Below are positions 16,840 through 26,674 of a stretch of 64,000 nucleotides of DNA, piece after piece. Below the pieces are notes generated by a model. That model saw only the letters and a list, made by a program, of their open reading frames with translations. It was not told the DNA's origin and made no database searches. Origin of the DNA: Stieleria neptunia (lineage in GTDB: Bacteria > Planctomycetota > Planctomycetia > Pirellulales > Pirellulaceae); contig NZ_CP037423.1 of assembly GCF_007754155.1 (NCBI RefSeq), positions 6,878,938 to 6,942,937 on the forward strand, given 5' to 3'. The translations under genes and the position numbers were made by a program. Numbering within the stretch: position 1 is the first letter of the stretch; each line of letters opens with the position of its first letter.

Positions 16840-19362
16840 TCACTGTTCATACCAATTCGAATCTCCGTCTTCATACAATAACGTGTCTCCTTCACTGGGA
16901 TTCGTGTCCACGCCGAGCGCCGCGTGGATCAGCGCCGCCGGTTTTTTGTCGTCAGGCTTACAGGGTTGAACAATCATGTAAAGCGCCTGGCGGGGACGTG
17001 TCATCGCGACGTACAACAGGCACAGCGCTTCGGTCATTTTCCCGGCCGCATCACGTCCGAATGCTTTGCGCCAGCGGGTATCCAGAAAGTGCCAGGCCTC
17101 GCTGGTCAAAAACCGTGAGAGCCCGACTGGCGGTTCGGTCAGATTCCGCGAGTCCGCGATGCACAGCGGTGGTTGGCCGGTCAGATTGCCGTCCAGCTCT
17201 GGCAAGAACACCGCGTCGAATTCCAAGCCCTTGGATTGATGAACCGTCATCACTCGCACGGCAGCCGATTGCGGTCGTTCGACGCGTTTCTCACGCACCA
17301 TCCGTACAAAATCTCGCAAGCGATCGGTCGCGTTGGGTTCATAGGCAACCGCCAACTGGACCAATTGCTTTAGACGCGTGGTATCACGGGGACCGCAGAC
17401 CGGTGCCAGGACGGCGGCCAGATGCTGAACCGCACGTGCGATCCCGACTTCGGTGACCAAGTCCCTGACGTAGTCGGCGGACATGCCGTCGACCTGCCCC
17501 AGCGGCGAATGGTCGACATGGAATTTCCAGCGCCCGTCGGCCGGATGTTCGGCCATCATGAATGCCGAAAGGATCAAGTCGACTGCGGCGGAATCCACCA
17601 ACGGGTTTCCCCCTTCTTGGCTGACGTCGACGCCAAGTTGTTCCAGCAGGAAGATCAGATGGGCGACGCCTTTGTTGGTTCGCGTCAAAACACCGATCGA
17701 ACGATCCGGAGCGGCGCGCGAAAGTTCGGCGATGCGTCGGGCAGCCAGCTGGTAACAGGCCTGGGTCTTTTCCGCGCCGTCGCGGCTGTCGATCTTTTCG
17801 CACGTTTCCATGCGGGCGTAACCGGGCAGCGATGCTTTGAACGCCACGTGTTGCGGGAACCGTTTGGCGAACTGGGTGACGGCGCGGGCTTCGTAGGTCG
17901 CTTTGTCGGCGTCGTGTCCGTCGGAGGCGGCGTCGGCGATTCTGTGTCGCGAGAGGTGCTGGAAAACGCGATTGATCAGATCCATGATCACCGGGCTGCT
18001 GCGGAAACTCGTATTCTGTTCGACCGATTCGACGCCGTCGATTTCGGCACTGACCGCGTCGAAGATCTCCGCCACACCGCCGCGCCAGCCATAGATCGCT
18101 TGTTTGGTGTCCCCGACACAGAAAAACGAACGTTTGACCGCCGCTTCGGGATCGGGATCCGGGTCGATTGCCGCATCGGCGGATCGAGACGCCAGCGGCC
18201 GAAGGACTTGCCACTGGGCCGGCGAGGTGTCTTGGAATTCGTCCAACAAGACGTGGTCGATCGCGCCGTCCAAGCGACGGCTGATCGAGCGGTGATCGAC
18301 CTTGGAAAACTGCTTGGCCAACCTTACGGCGATGTCATCAAAACCGAGCGTTCGCAAGGATTGTTTCAGCTGCGCGACTTGGCCATCGTACAGTGCCAAG
18401 ACTTGGCCGGTGGCGTCGTTTTGTGCGGCCAACAGCGACAGGGTGTTGGAGCGTGCGGCGGCGTACAGTGCCCCGAGCGCGTCATCCAGGCCATCGGGAA
18501 GCGCGGATCGGCCCAGCTTGGTCGGTTCTCCGTTCCGCTTCGCCTTGGCATAGTTCTTGATCAGCGTTTCGGTCGCCAGCGAATCGAATTGACGCGTCTC
18601 AAGGAGTTCAGCCATCGCATCCAGTTTGGCGCGCACCGTTTTCTGGGGCGGCTCCGCCATCCGAAAGGAACCGGCGGCGGAGGTCAATGCGGCATCGTCG
18701 GGCGCGGTGGGCGCGTCCAAATTGGTCCACGCATCGGGGGTCGTCTGACGTGCTTTGGTGTACGCGCCCGAGACGATTTGGATCAGCTCACGAACGATCG
18801 AACGTTTCGTTTCACCTTTGCTGAGCATCGCCAACAGGGTCGCCAATTCGCCGGGCTGGAGCATCGAAACCATCGAATCGATCGCGCGTTCACGCAACCA
18901 CGCTTCTTCGATCTCGTCGGTCAATCGCCAAACCGGTGGCAGTTGCAATTCAAACGGAAACGATTTGGCCAGCTGGGTGAACAAGCTGTCCAAGGTACAG
19001 ATTCGGATGCGGTGAATGTTTGCGACCAGTCGCTGCAACAGTTGCAAACACATGCTGCGTGGCAACGTTTCCAGACCGACCTGCCGACGCAACTCCTCCA
19101 GCGCCGAATCGTTTTCCGGATCGGCCGCTTCGGCCAGCGTCAACAGGATCCGCTCCAGAATCTCGCCCGCTGCTTTGCGTGTGAACGTGGTCGCGAGAAT
19201 CGATTCGGGGGCCGCCCCTTGAAACAGAATCTGCAACAGTCGTGCGGTCAAACGATACGTTTTTCCCGTGCCGGCCGACGCCCGCACCAACACGGGCGGC
19301 AGGTTACCGTCCAGGAACACGTCGCCGGGGGAACGGTCGCGGGATGTGACTTCGGTGCTCAT
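16840..19362 (-). CDS. AddA/RecB-like UvrD-family helicase
   Basis: An 840-residue superfamily 1 helicase. Walker A ASAGTGKT is at 28-35, followed by ATTFTRKAAGEILERI (motif Ia), DEFQDTSPAQWQVLRPL (motif II), GDTKQAIYGWRGG (motif III), VMTVHQSKGLEFDAVFLPEL (motif V) and LLYVAMTRPRQALYM (motif VI). The VRASAGTGKTYRLTARLL opening is typical of AddA/RecB rather than UvrD/Rep. It is clearly shorter than most AddA/RecB proteins and ends soon after motif VI, so it lacks the C-terminal nuclease domain; the nuclease is supplied by the upstream partner, which its start overlaps by four bases. Expected role: unwinding double-strand breaks for recombination. Confidence 0.9.
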   Translation of the reverse strand: MSTEVTSRDRSPGDVFLDGNLPPVLVRASAGTGKTYRLTARLLQILFQGAAPESILATTFTRKAAGEILERILLTLAEAADPENDSALEELRRQVGLETLPRSMCLQLLQRLVANIHRIRICTLDSLFTQLAKSFPFELQLPPVWRLTDEIEEAWLRERAIDSMVSMLQPGELATLLAMLSKGETKRSIVRELIQIVSGAYTKARQTTPDAWTNLDAPTAPDDAALTSAAGSFRMAEPPQKTVRAKLDAMAELLETRQFDSLATETLIKNYAKAKRNGEPTKLGRSALPDGLDDALGALYAAARSNTLSLLAAQNDATGQVLALYDGQVAQLKQSLRTLGFDDIAVRLAKQFSKVDHRSISRRLDGAIDHVLLDEFQDTSPAQWQVLRPLASRSADAAIDPDPDPEAAVKRSFFCVGDTKQAIYGWRGGVAEIFDAVSAEIDGVESVEQNTSFRSSPVIMDLINRVFQHLSRHRIADAASDGHDADKATYEARAVTQFAKRFPQHVAFKASLPGYARMETCEKIDSRDGAEKTQACYQLAARRIAELSRAAPDRSIGVLTRTNKGVAHLIFLLEQLGVDVSQEGGNPLVDSAAVDLILSAFMMAEHPADGRWKFHVDHSPLGQVDGMSADYVRDLVTEVGIARAVQHLAAVLAPVCGPRDTTRLKQLVQLAVAYEPNATDRLRDFVRMVREKRVERPQSAAVRVMTVHQSKGLEFDAVFLPELDGNLTGQPPLCIADSRNLTEPPVGLSRFLTSEAWHFLDTRWRKAFGRDAAGKMTEALCLLYVAMTRPRQALYMIVQPCKPDDKKPAALIHAALGVDTNPSEGDTLLYEDGDSNWYEQ

Positions 19363-22241
19363 TGGTCGTTGTCTCCTTCCGCGATCGCCGCACCGGCCAG
19401 CATTCGACTGGCGACACCGGTTTGGAGAATCATTTCGTAATCGTCGTACATCACGCCTTGCTCGCTGGGTGCGAAATCACAGGCAAAAATTCGACGGACG
19501 CATTGATGAATCAGATCCTTGGCTTGGTCCATCAGCGGTTCGCCGAACTCGGCGATGTTGATTTTGGTTTCTTCCGCTTTGTCGCTGACATTAAAATAGC
19601 CCAGCTGGACCTCTTGCGGCGGCGCTTCGATGCCGAGAAAGGGCACCATCATTCGGTACAGCGGCAATTGCAAATCGATCCATTCGAATTGGCCGGTGTC
19701 GCGGTTTTTGCGAAGGTGTTTTTTCTCCGGTTTGTGGCCGTGGGTTTTGTAGTCCAAGATCGCCCATTGTCCGGTTTGCACGTTGCGGTCGATCCGATCG
19801 AAACGCCCTCGCAATCCCATCTTTTTTCCGTCGACGGTGATCGAAGCGCCTTTGGATTCTTCGACGCTGGCTTCGGTGGCGTGAATTCTCCATCCCTGCT
19901 GGATGCGTTGGGCTTGCTCGGCGGCGACGAAGTGCAGGCGCCGCTCGGCTTGACGGACTTGCAGACGAACGGCGCTTTCGGCGTGATCGCCGTATTGGTC
20001 GGCCGCGTACTGGTGCAAATGATGGCGTAACGATTCGAAGATTCGCTTTTCGTCGGCTTCGTCTTTCTCGGCGGACTCCCCAAAGTGCTCGACCGCACCA
20101 TGGACCAAGTCGCCGAACTGGTTGGCCGCCAGTTCGCGGGCCAAATCGTCGACGGGTTTCAGATTCAGCACATGCCGCAGGTAGAAACGATAGGGACATT
20201 CAAGGTAGGCCTTGAACGCCGTCACGCTCATCGTCTTGACGGGACACGCGTCGGGATGGAATTCTGGAATGGGAAGCTCGGTCGTTTGACGATCGCTGTC
20301 CCAACGGTGCGCGATGTTGACCTTGTCGCGGGTTCCGGCCAACAGCATCCGAATCCGTCGCGCCACGTCCGGGGGCGACGACGCAGCCAACAGTCGGCTG
20401 GGCGGCGTGGGCGCTGCGTCGGCAGAACGCTTGCCCACGATCAAACGGATGTCTCGGCGTGTCGACAACAGCAACTGGGTCGCATACAGATCACGGGCGT
20501 AGCGGCGTTCGTTATCGGCGATTCCCAGTCGTGAACGCAGCGATCCGGGCAGAAACGGATCGCTGGTGACCGCCGAAGGCACGAAGGGATGATTGAAACC
20601 GACCACGACCATGGCCGGCGAATCATCCAGTGCCAAATCCAGCCAACCGTGAATTTGAATGTCATCGGCGTCCTGGTCTTGTCCGACACGCAGATCGGCC
20701 AGACGGGAGGCGATCATTTCCAACGCGGACGCGGCGGTGACGGGCGCGTCCAGGTGGCGGCTGAGTTGGGTGAAGCGTGTCAAAAGGTCTCGGACTTTCG
20801 CGACCGCTTCGACCGTCAACCGGCGCTCGGGCCGAGACGCATCGGCCGTTTCGACGCCGGTATAAATCGAATCCAGCCATTGAAGCAGGCTCTCGCACCA
20901 GTCGGCGATCGGTTTCGTCGCTCGCGGTCCGTCGGACAGATGCTCGGGAACCAGGGGCGAGAGCCAGGCCAGGACGGTGCAGCGCAGTTGTTCGGCGGCG
21001 GGATAGTGTTTCAGCGCAGCCGGCGGCAGCGGATCGGCCAATCGCACCGGCAGATGATTGGCGAGCATCTGGTCGAGCGGGACCAGGTAGTCCTGCGGCG
21101 CCGTGTCGCGCTGGGTCGTGTTGAGTTGTGCGTGCAGGAAACGATGGACATCACCGTGCCGCACCAGTGCCGCGAGCGATCGCCAGGTCGGCCGTGCCAC
21201 CACGGTGGCGGTGAGGGAAAGCAGTCGTCCCACTGCGGTCGACGCGACGGTCCAGCCGACGTGGCGGTAGGTTGGAAATCCGCATCCGTCGAGTTGCATT
21301 TCGGTCGCGGCGACGTGTGAATCATCGGTCACGCCGACGGCAATCTCCGATGGTTGATAGCGCGTCGCGAATTGCGTCACCGCCTCGCTGACCGCGGTCG
21401 CTTGATCGGCGATGTCGGCGGCCGGCACCAGATGGTCATCGATCAGCGGCAATTGAAAATCGGCAAAGGCGTCCGGTTTGAGGCAGCCGAGCCAATCAAA
21501 GCAAGCTTGTTTTTCCTGGGGCGCGGCGATGAAGGCGACGACGTCGCGTTCGACGTTTGCGATCACCTTGGCAACCGACGGATTCAAATCACTGGTGCCG
21601 ACCAGCGCGATCGCGCGTCCGGAACGAATCGTCTTTCGCTTGATCGCACGCCGTCGCTGCTGGTGTGGGTCGCTCCGCCCGGCCGTGGCGAGTTCGCCGA
21701 GGTACAGTTCAAACAGTTCTTGCAGCAGTTCCCAGCGGGCTTGTTCGGTGTCGCTGTCGGCGACCGCAACCACATCCTCGAAACCGACGTCGTGGGCAGC
21801 CAGATCGGCCGTCAATCGCCGCAGCGTCCCGGCGAGTTCCAGCCAGGGACCGATCGCTTCGGATTCCGGCAGCACGGGCAGCAGCGGCCGCAGCGAGTCG
21901 GCGTCGCGATGACGCAACACGCGGGCCCAAGCCAGCGTCTGCTCGAACTCGATCGCGATCGGTTTCTCGGGTTGGTAGAGATGTTCGGCCAAGTCTCCCG
22001 ACGTCGTGATGCGGGGCGCGACATAGTCGAATCCCTGGGCATCGGCAGCCGATTGCAACAGCCGGCCGAAACGCAGCATCGATTGGGCCGTCGGCAAGAC
22101 GAAAATCCAATCGCCCAAGTCCAAACGGCCGTTTTCGCCCGCCTGATCGATGAAATGGCGGACCACCCCGGGCAGCAAGGGCCGATCCCAGCCGAGAAAC
22201 TCGCGTCGGCACAGCAATTCGGGAAAAAGATCAAATGACAC
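19359..22241 (-). CDS. AddB-like PD-(D/E)XK nuclease protein
   Basis: A 960-residue AddB/RecC-type protein. The N-terminus (WIFVLPTAQSMLRFGRLLQS) matches the degenerate helicase fold of AddB, with no working Walker A. The C-terminal nuclease begins MSVTAFKAYLECPYRFYLRH, continues FGDLVHGAVEHFGES and GRFDRIDR, and has the catalytic WAILDYKTHG and QLPLYRMM. The Cys in ECPYRF matches the first iron-sulfur Cys of AddB, but I do not see the C-terminal Cys cluster, so a 4Fe-4S staple is doubtful. Overlaps the AddA-like gene by ATGA; the pair should form a two-subunit helicase-nuclease with a single nuclease site. Confidence 0.88.
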   Translation of the reverse strand: MSFDLFPELLCRREFLGWDRPLLPGVVRHFIDQAGENGRLDLGDWIFVLPTAQSMLRFGRLLQSAADAQGFDYVAPRITTSGDLAEHLYQPEKPIAIEFEQTLAWARVLRHRDADSLRPLLPVLPESEAIGPWLELAGTLRRLTADLAAHDVGFEDVVAVADSDTEQARWELLQELFELYLGELATAGRSDPHQQRRRAIKRKTIRSGRAIALVGTSDLNPSVAKVIANVERDVVAFIAAPQEKQACFDWLGCLKPDAFADFQLPLIDDHLVPAADIADQATAVSEAVTQFATRYQPSEIAVGVTDDSHVAATEMQLDGCGFPTYRHVGWTVASTAVGRLLSLTATVVARPTWRSLAALVRHGDVHRFLHAQLNTTQRDTAPQDYLVPLDQMLANHLPVRLADPLPPAALKHYPAAEQLRCTVLAWLSPLVPEHLSDGPRATKPIADWCESLLQWLDSIYTGVETADASRPERRLTVEAVAKVRDLLTRFTQLSRHLDAPVTAASALEMIASRLADLRVGQDQDADDIQIHGWLDLALDDSPAMVVVGFNHPFVPSAVTSDPFLPGSLRSRLGIADNERRYARDLYATQLLLSTRRDIRLIVGKRSADAAPTPPSRLLAASSPPDVARRIRMLLAGTRDKVNIAHRWDSDRQTTELPIPEFHPDACPVKTMSVTAFKAYLECPYRFYLRHVLNLKPVDDLARELAANQFGDLVHGAVEHFGESAEKDEADEKRIFESLRHHLHQYAADQYGDHAESAVRLQVRQAERRLHFVAAEQAQRIQQGWRIHATEASVEESKGASITVDGKKMGLRGRFDRIDRNVQTGQWAILDYKTHGHKPEKKHLRKNRDTGQFEWIDLQLPLYRMMVPFLGIEAPPQEVQLGYFNVSDKAEETKINIAEFGEPLMDQAKDLIHQCVRRIFACDFAPSEQGVMYDDYEMILQTGVASRMLAGAAIAEGDNDQ

Positions 22242-22580
22242 GGCGAAGCAGCCCCCCTGGTGAAAATCCGTTTTTAAGCCTGCGGCGTTGTTGTCGTGTT
22301 CGGTCGTGACACGTCTGGTCCAATCCTATCGATTCGTGGCTGCTTGTGTGACCCGTGGGGGCGATCAAAGGCCGCACGGCCGCGACAAACGATTCCAGCG
22401 TTACAGGTGCTAGAGCCCCGAGAATCGTTAATGTCGCGCCAACACGCATCCGATACGTAAACCAACGGACATCCAGTGCGCAATCACTGTGTGCCGTCGG
22501 TGTGCCGAGGGGGGCACATCCATTCGATGAACCGAACCCGGTTCATTGGGGCCGATATCACCGGGACCTAGGAACGCGGC
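22242..22580. other. 339-base divergent intergenic region
   Basis: Lies between the AddB-like start and the secretin-N/BON protein start, so both promoters should be here. I see no gene, repeat copy or clear operator; only a small GGCCGCACGGCC palindrome near 22370. Confidence 0.5.
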
Positions 22581-25097
22581 ATGCGTGTGAACAACGCGAA
22601 ACTGACAAGCCAACACGGCGACCATTCCAAACGAATCGCAAAACGCGCGGTCCTGTTGGCGGTGTTGGTCGCGTCCGGCTCAACCGCCGGCGGTCAACAA
22701 CCGCAGGGCGGGATGATTCAATCGCGTTTCTTTCACCAAAACAACGCTGCGCCCGGGATCGTCCGCGGCGGCGCACAGGTCGCAGCCCCGATGCCCGTGG
22801 GCGCGGTGCAGTCCAACCCCTTTGTGGCGCCCGGGCAGGCCTCGGCAACCCCCACCAACGGGCCGAATCAGTCACCGACAATGGCCGGCGGCCATGTGTC
22901 GATGGCCGCGTCCCCGGTGGGACGCGTGCGGCAAAACCCACAATTCCATGCCGCCGCAGCGACCGGCGTCAGCGACCAGCCGCTGATCGCGCTGGGATCC
23001 AACGCGGTTGCCTCCGCCACTCAAGTCGAGGCGTTTGACCGATTCGGGCCAGCCCCCGCCAATCGACCAGCTCCCGCCAATGCATTCGCCCAGCCCAGCC
23101 CAGCCGACCCAGGGCAACTGACTTGGGCGGAGAAAACCGCCTCCGTGAAGTCTCCGGCGCCGCTGGCGATCCCGACCGGTGCGGCCGCGCCGATCCGGTC
23201 CGCTATGTCATCCAATGCCGCGTCTCGGCTGACCGCCGGACACACCGCTCCGATCGGAGTCGCCGCCGAACAGGACTCGCGTGTCATTCCGGTGACCGAC
23301 GCCCGCGACGCCCAGTCGCCGATCCAGGAAACGCAACCGATCTTCTTCACCCTGTCCGATGACACGGCCGAAGCCGGCGATGCGTTTACCAGCGAGTTCC
23401 AAGCCGAATCCGACGCCGAGACGGCGGCACCCCGCGGTTCGGTCGCGGCAACCCCAACGGCGGACCACGTTACCGAATCCACCAGTCCGGTTGAGCCGGT
23501 GGCGAAGACCGCGGTCGGTCCCGATGATGAATCGACAGCCAGCGTCCAGTCGCCAGCCAAATTGCCAGCCGAGCCGCCAGTCCAGACAGATCCGGAAACG
23601 GTTCCCGAGACATCCGAGCCCGAATCTTCGCAGCCGAAATCTTCGCAGCCCGCTACACCATCGGTTGCCGCCCAGACCCCGGTGAAACTCGCTCCGGCGG
23701 TGAATTTTGCGGCGGAAGTCTTGGCGCCCCTCCACGACAATCTGGACGACGGTGCCAAGACGTTGGACCGAACCGATGTCGATGCGGACCCGACCGACGA
23801 CACCGGAATCGACGAATTGGTGGTCAGCAACCGAGCACGCGTTCCACCGACGACCAAGTCGCGTGTCTTGAACGCCGAACAGCACGTCGCAGCGAAAGCG
23901 GACTCGCACGTCCCGCTCCTGCTGCAGCGCAAGACGATCGCGATCGCGACTCCGCCGATCGAACTGCAATTTGCCGAAGACGACAACGCGGTGGTGCAGT
24001 CGGCGATCGACCCGATCCGCTTTGCAGCGGCGCCAGCGGCAAGCCAGGACGAGCGAGCAGCGGATCGGCCCACCACGGCCGCGAACAACGCGGGGAACGC
24101 AGGATCCACTGATGATGCGGAGCCGGCGTTGATCCCGAAAGCAGCCGTCGCGATCAGCTTGGAGCATCACTCGAAAACCGTCCCGGAATCTGCTCCGGTC
24201 GGCACGATCGCCGAACCGGACCGCGACGCGATGGAGAAACTTGCCAGACGCGATCCCGTTGCCCATCGAACTCCGCTGAGTCAGCCCACTGTCAGTCAGC
24301 CCACTGCCAGTCAGCCCGAACCGCTCCCGTTGCCGCCGCAGGCCACGGGGCATTCGATCGTGACCTCGGTGGCCCCCGGCATCGAACAGATCGGCACCGA
24401 TGAAGCTCCGTTGATCGCGGCACCGGTCGCCGTCAATCCGTCGCGTGCAGCCGCGGCCCACACCGCGACCGTTCATCCGCCCAACCGGACCACACCGTCC
24501 AGCGTCCGCGCACAGCTCGCGTCGTCTCGCCATCGCATCGAGCGCCGATCGATCGAACCGGATCAGAAACGAATCGACGTGACGGTTCCCGATCCGAACG
24601 CGTCTCCGTCGCCGGGGGCTCCAACACAAGGCGGCGAAGGCAAACGCCCGGCGGTCGTTCTGCAACTCAAGCGTGCCCAAGTGCGATCGATGACGATCGG
24701 CGGTCGGGTGCGGCGATTCACCATCGAAAACAAGGACGTTTGTCAGGCATTCGCTTCCAGTGCCAACCAGATCAAATTGATCGGGACCGGCACGGGGCAG
24801 ACCCAATTGACGATCTGGGCGGATGTCGCCGACGGCGAGCCGACACGCAAACAGACCTTTCAAATCGAGGTCGGCGAAGGCGTCGATGCGATCGGAGACA
24901 AGGTCGCGGGGCACACCGAGCTGCTGAACGATTCGATCGACCAAGCCTTTCCGACGGCCAGCGTTGTCGTGTCCCTTCGTGGCGGCGAGCTGATCGTCAC
25001 CGGTCATTGCGACGACGAAGACACGGCGAAGCAAATCGTCCGGATGGTCCGCAAGAGTTGCCTCGTCCCCGTCCAAGACAACTTGAAAGTTCGATGA
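22581..25097 (+). CDS. Exported protein with secretin N-domain (CpaC-type) and BON-like end
   Basis: An 838-residue protein. A short basic N-terminus and hydrophobic run (AVLLAVLVASGSTAGG) look like a signal peptide. Residues about 40-690 are low-complexity Ala/Pro/Thr/Gln-rich and probably disordered, with a short repeat TVSQPTASQP near 24290. The last 150 residues are folded: VVLQLKRAQVRSMTIGGRVR, then IGTGTGQTQLTIWADV, the pattern of the CpaC/pilus-formation N-terminal domain, followed by ASVVVSLRGGELIVTGHCDD, a BON-like module. There is no secretin pore domain, so it is not a full secretin. It precedes a BBP7 porin by 139 bases; an outer-membrane or periplasmic structural role is inferred. 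Confidence 0.78.
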   Translation: MRVNNAKLTSQHGDHSKRIAKRAVLLAVLVASGSTAGGQQPQGGMIQSRFFHQNNAAPGIVRGGAQVAAPMPVGAVQSNPFVAPGQASATPTNGPNQSPTMAGGHVSMAASPVGRVRQNPQFHAAAATGVSDQPLIALGSNAVASATQVEAFDRFGPAPANRPAPANAFAQPSPADPGQLTWAEKTASVKSPAPLAIPTGAAAPIRSAMSSNAASRLTAGHTAPIGVAAEQDSRVIPVTDARDAQSPIQETQPIFFTLSDDTAEAGDAFTSEFQAESDAETAAPRGSVAATPTADHVTESTSPVEPVAKTAVGPDDESTASVQSPAKLPAEPPVQTDPETVPETSEPESSQPKSSQPATPSVAAQTPVKLAPAVNFAAEVLAPLHDNLDDGAKTLDRTDVDADPTDDTGIDELVVSNRARVPPTTKSRVLNAEQHVAAKADSHVPLLLQRKTIAIATPPIELQFAEDDNAVVQSAIDPIRFAAAPAASQDERAADRPTTAANNAGNAGSTDDAEPALIPKAAVAISLEHHSKTVPESAPVGTIAEPDRDAMEKLARRDPVAHRTPLSQPTVSQPTASQPEPLPLPPQATGHSIVTSVAPGIEQIGTDEAPLIAAPVAVNPSRAAAAHTATVHPPNRTTPSSVRAQLASSRHRIERRSIEPDQKRIDVTVPDPNASPSPGAPTQGGEGKRPAVVLQLKRAQVRSMTIGGRVRRFTIENKDVCQAFASSANQIKLIGTGTGQTQLTIWADVADGEPTRKQTFQIEVGEGVDAIGDKVAGHTELLNDSIDQAFPTASVVVSLRGGELIVTGHCDDEDTAKQIVRMVRKSCLVPVQDNLKVR

Positions 25098-25236
25098 TCG
25101 AAGCGGGACGGGATGCTCAGCTGCCCTGGGACGGGGCCGACACGCCCATCGCGATTCAACTTGATTCAGATACGTCACACTAACCACTGATCCTTTGCGG
25201 AACTGTTCCGCACCGATTACGTCAACGAGGTTCGAC

Positions 25237-26559
25237 ATGAACATCCCTCTGATCCACTCCGTCATCCGGCGTCACGCCGCAAGGGTTCTGGCGTTCGCCG
25301 CGGCCGCCATGATCGCCGGTAGCGGCTGCGTGGCTTGGGCGCAAACCGGATTGGTGGGCGCACTCGGTGGAGCCCCACAGTCGGCTTCGACGGGCGCCGC
25401 GATGTTCGGTCCGGAAACCAAGGTCGTTTCTGCAGCCGACGTCCGCACCGCGGCCGACGTCAGCCCCCGCGGGCTCGCACCAGGATCGATCTCACAAGCC
25501 ATCGCCACCCACTCGGGGCCGGCAGGATCGGTCAACGCCGGCCGCGTCGCCCAAGTCGGCTTCGGCTGCCAAAGCTGTCAGCAAGGCTCCTGCAACGGAT
25601 CATGCAACGGCTATGGGATGTCCGGCTACGGTGGTCAATCGATGGCGTGCGGCATCCCTTGCGATCCCTACTATTACGTGATCGTGGAAGCCATGTACAT
25701 GGAACGCAACGGCGAGGACGGATTCAGCTTGACCCGCAACGCCCGGATGGACGACTTCGGATTCGAATGGGTTCCCCGGATCACGCTCGGAACCCTGCCG
25801 AACTGTGTCAACGGTTATGAATTCACCTTTGTCGGACCGACCGAATGGAACCGCAACCTGCGGGTCGTCGACACGAACATTCCCGGCAACATCGATTCGA
25901 ACCTGTTCGACGGTGACGGCCCCGCGACCGTGGCCAATCCGCACCCGCAAAATTTTGACGGCACGTTTCTGGATCCGTTCGAAAACGCCAACCTGCAAAC
26001 CCAGTACTACAACAGCGAGTACTGGAGTGCGGAATTGAACAAGACACTCGTCGGCTGGGATGTCGCCAAAGCGCTGTTCGGTGGCCGTGTGATTCGCGTC
26101 GAAGAAGATTACGGCTACGCGTCCCGAAAAGATGTCTTCGGGTCCAACTCGGATCTGACCGCCAGCACGCAGAACACGATGGCCGGGCTGCAACTCGGAC
26201 TCGACCTGCTCTACCCGGTCACACAGCATGTCTACACCGACGTGCGACTGCGGGGTGGCGTTTACTACAACTTTGCCGACTCCGACGTGCGGCTCCGCAA
26301 CCAAGGCGTCACGGTGCTCAGCAATAGTCGCGACGACGACGACTTCTCGGGCGTGTTTGACATCGGGCTGGGGCTTCGCTACCAGTTGGGAGAGATGCTG
26401 TCGATCCGCGGCGGCGGAGAATTGCTCTACATCACCAACACCGCCTTGGTGCCCGGCCAAGTCAAAGCGAACGTCACCAACGCACTGGGAACCCGCATCG
26501 ACATGAACGACGGCCTGCTGTTCTACGGCGGATCCTTCGGCGTCGAACTGCGGTTCTAA
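25237..26559 (+). CDS. BBP7-family outer-membrane beta-barrel protein
   Basis: A 440-residue exported protein. I choose ATG 25237 (MNIPLIHSVIRRHAARVLAF) with GAGG upstream, since the signal peptide follows directly. After a Gly/Ser/Cys-rich stretch (CQQGSCNGSCNGYGMSGYGG) comes PYYYVIVEAMYMERNGEDGF, the entry strand seen in the planctomycete beta-barrel porin-7 family. Many paired strands follow (YEFTFVGPTEWN, SVELRF-like C-terminus ending GGSFGVELRF with terminal Phe). Placed in the outer membrane, likely abundant. Substrate or pore activity unknown. Confidence 0.85.
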   Translation: MNIPLIHSVIRRHAARVLAFAAAAMIAGSGCVAWAQTGLVGALGGAPQSASTGAAMFGPETKVVSAADVRTAADVSPRGLAPGSISQAIATHSGPAGSVNAGRVAQVGFGCQSCQQGSCNGSCNGYGMSGYGGQSMACGIPCDPYYYVIVEAMYMERNGEDGFSLTRNARMDDFGFEWVPRITLGTLPNCVNGYEFTFVGPTEWNRNLRVVDTNIPGNIDSNLFDGDGPATVANPHPQNFDGTFLDPFENANLQTQYYNSEYWSAELNKTLVGWDVAKALFGGRVIRVEEDYGYASRKDVFGSNSDLTASTQNTMAGLQLGLDLLYPVTQHVYTDVRLRGGVYYNFADSDVRLRNQGVTVLSNSRDDDDFSGVFDIGLGLRYQLGEMLSIRGGGELLYITNTALVPGQVKANVTNALGTRIDMNDGLLFYGGSFGVELRF

Positions 26560-26580
26560 ACAACGCAGGGAAAATAAGTC

Positions 26581-26596
26581 GGATAGGCTTCCAGCT
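26581..26596. repeat. Half copy of repeat family A
   Basis: GGATAGGCTTCCAGCT matches the left arm of the hairpin at 27811-27868; the other arm is absent. Confidence 0.5.
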
Positions 26597-26674
26597 TCGA
26601 TCAACGATTCACCCAGTAGCCGCCCGGTTCTCTCCACTTCGAGCAACATTCGAAATCGGGGGGGGATCTCGCGG

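Noticed and set aside
17422..19440. Long plus-strand open frame (about 670 codons) opposite the AddA-like gene
   Set aside because: It is antisense to a well-supported helicase, its protein is rich in Arg/Gly/Gln with no domain, and high GC makes such shadow frames common.
23208..25265. Long minus-strand open frame (about 685 codons) opposite the secretin-N/BON gene
   Set aside because: The translation is Arg/Asp-rich and patternless, whereas the plus strand has a signal peptide and recognised C-terminal domains.
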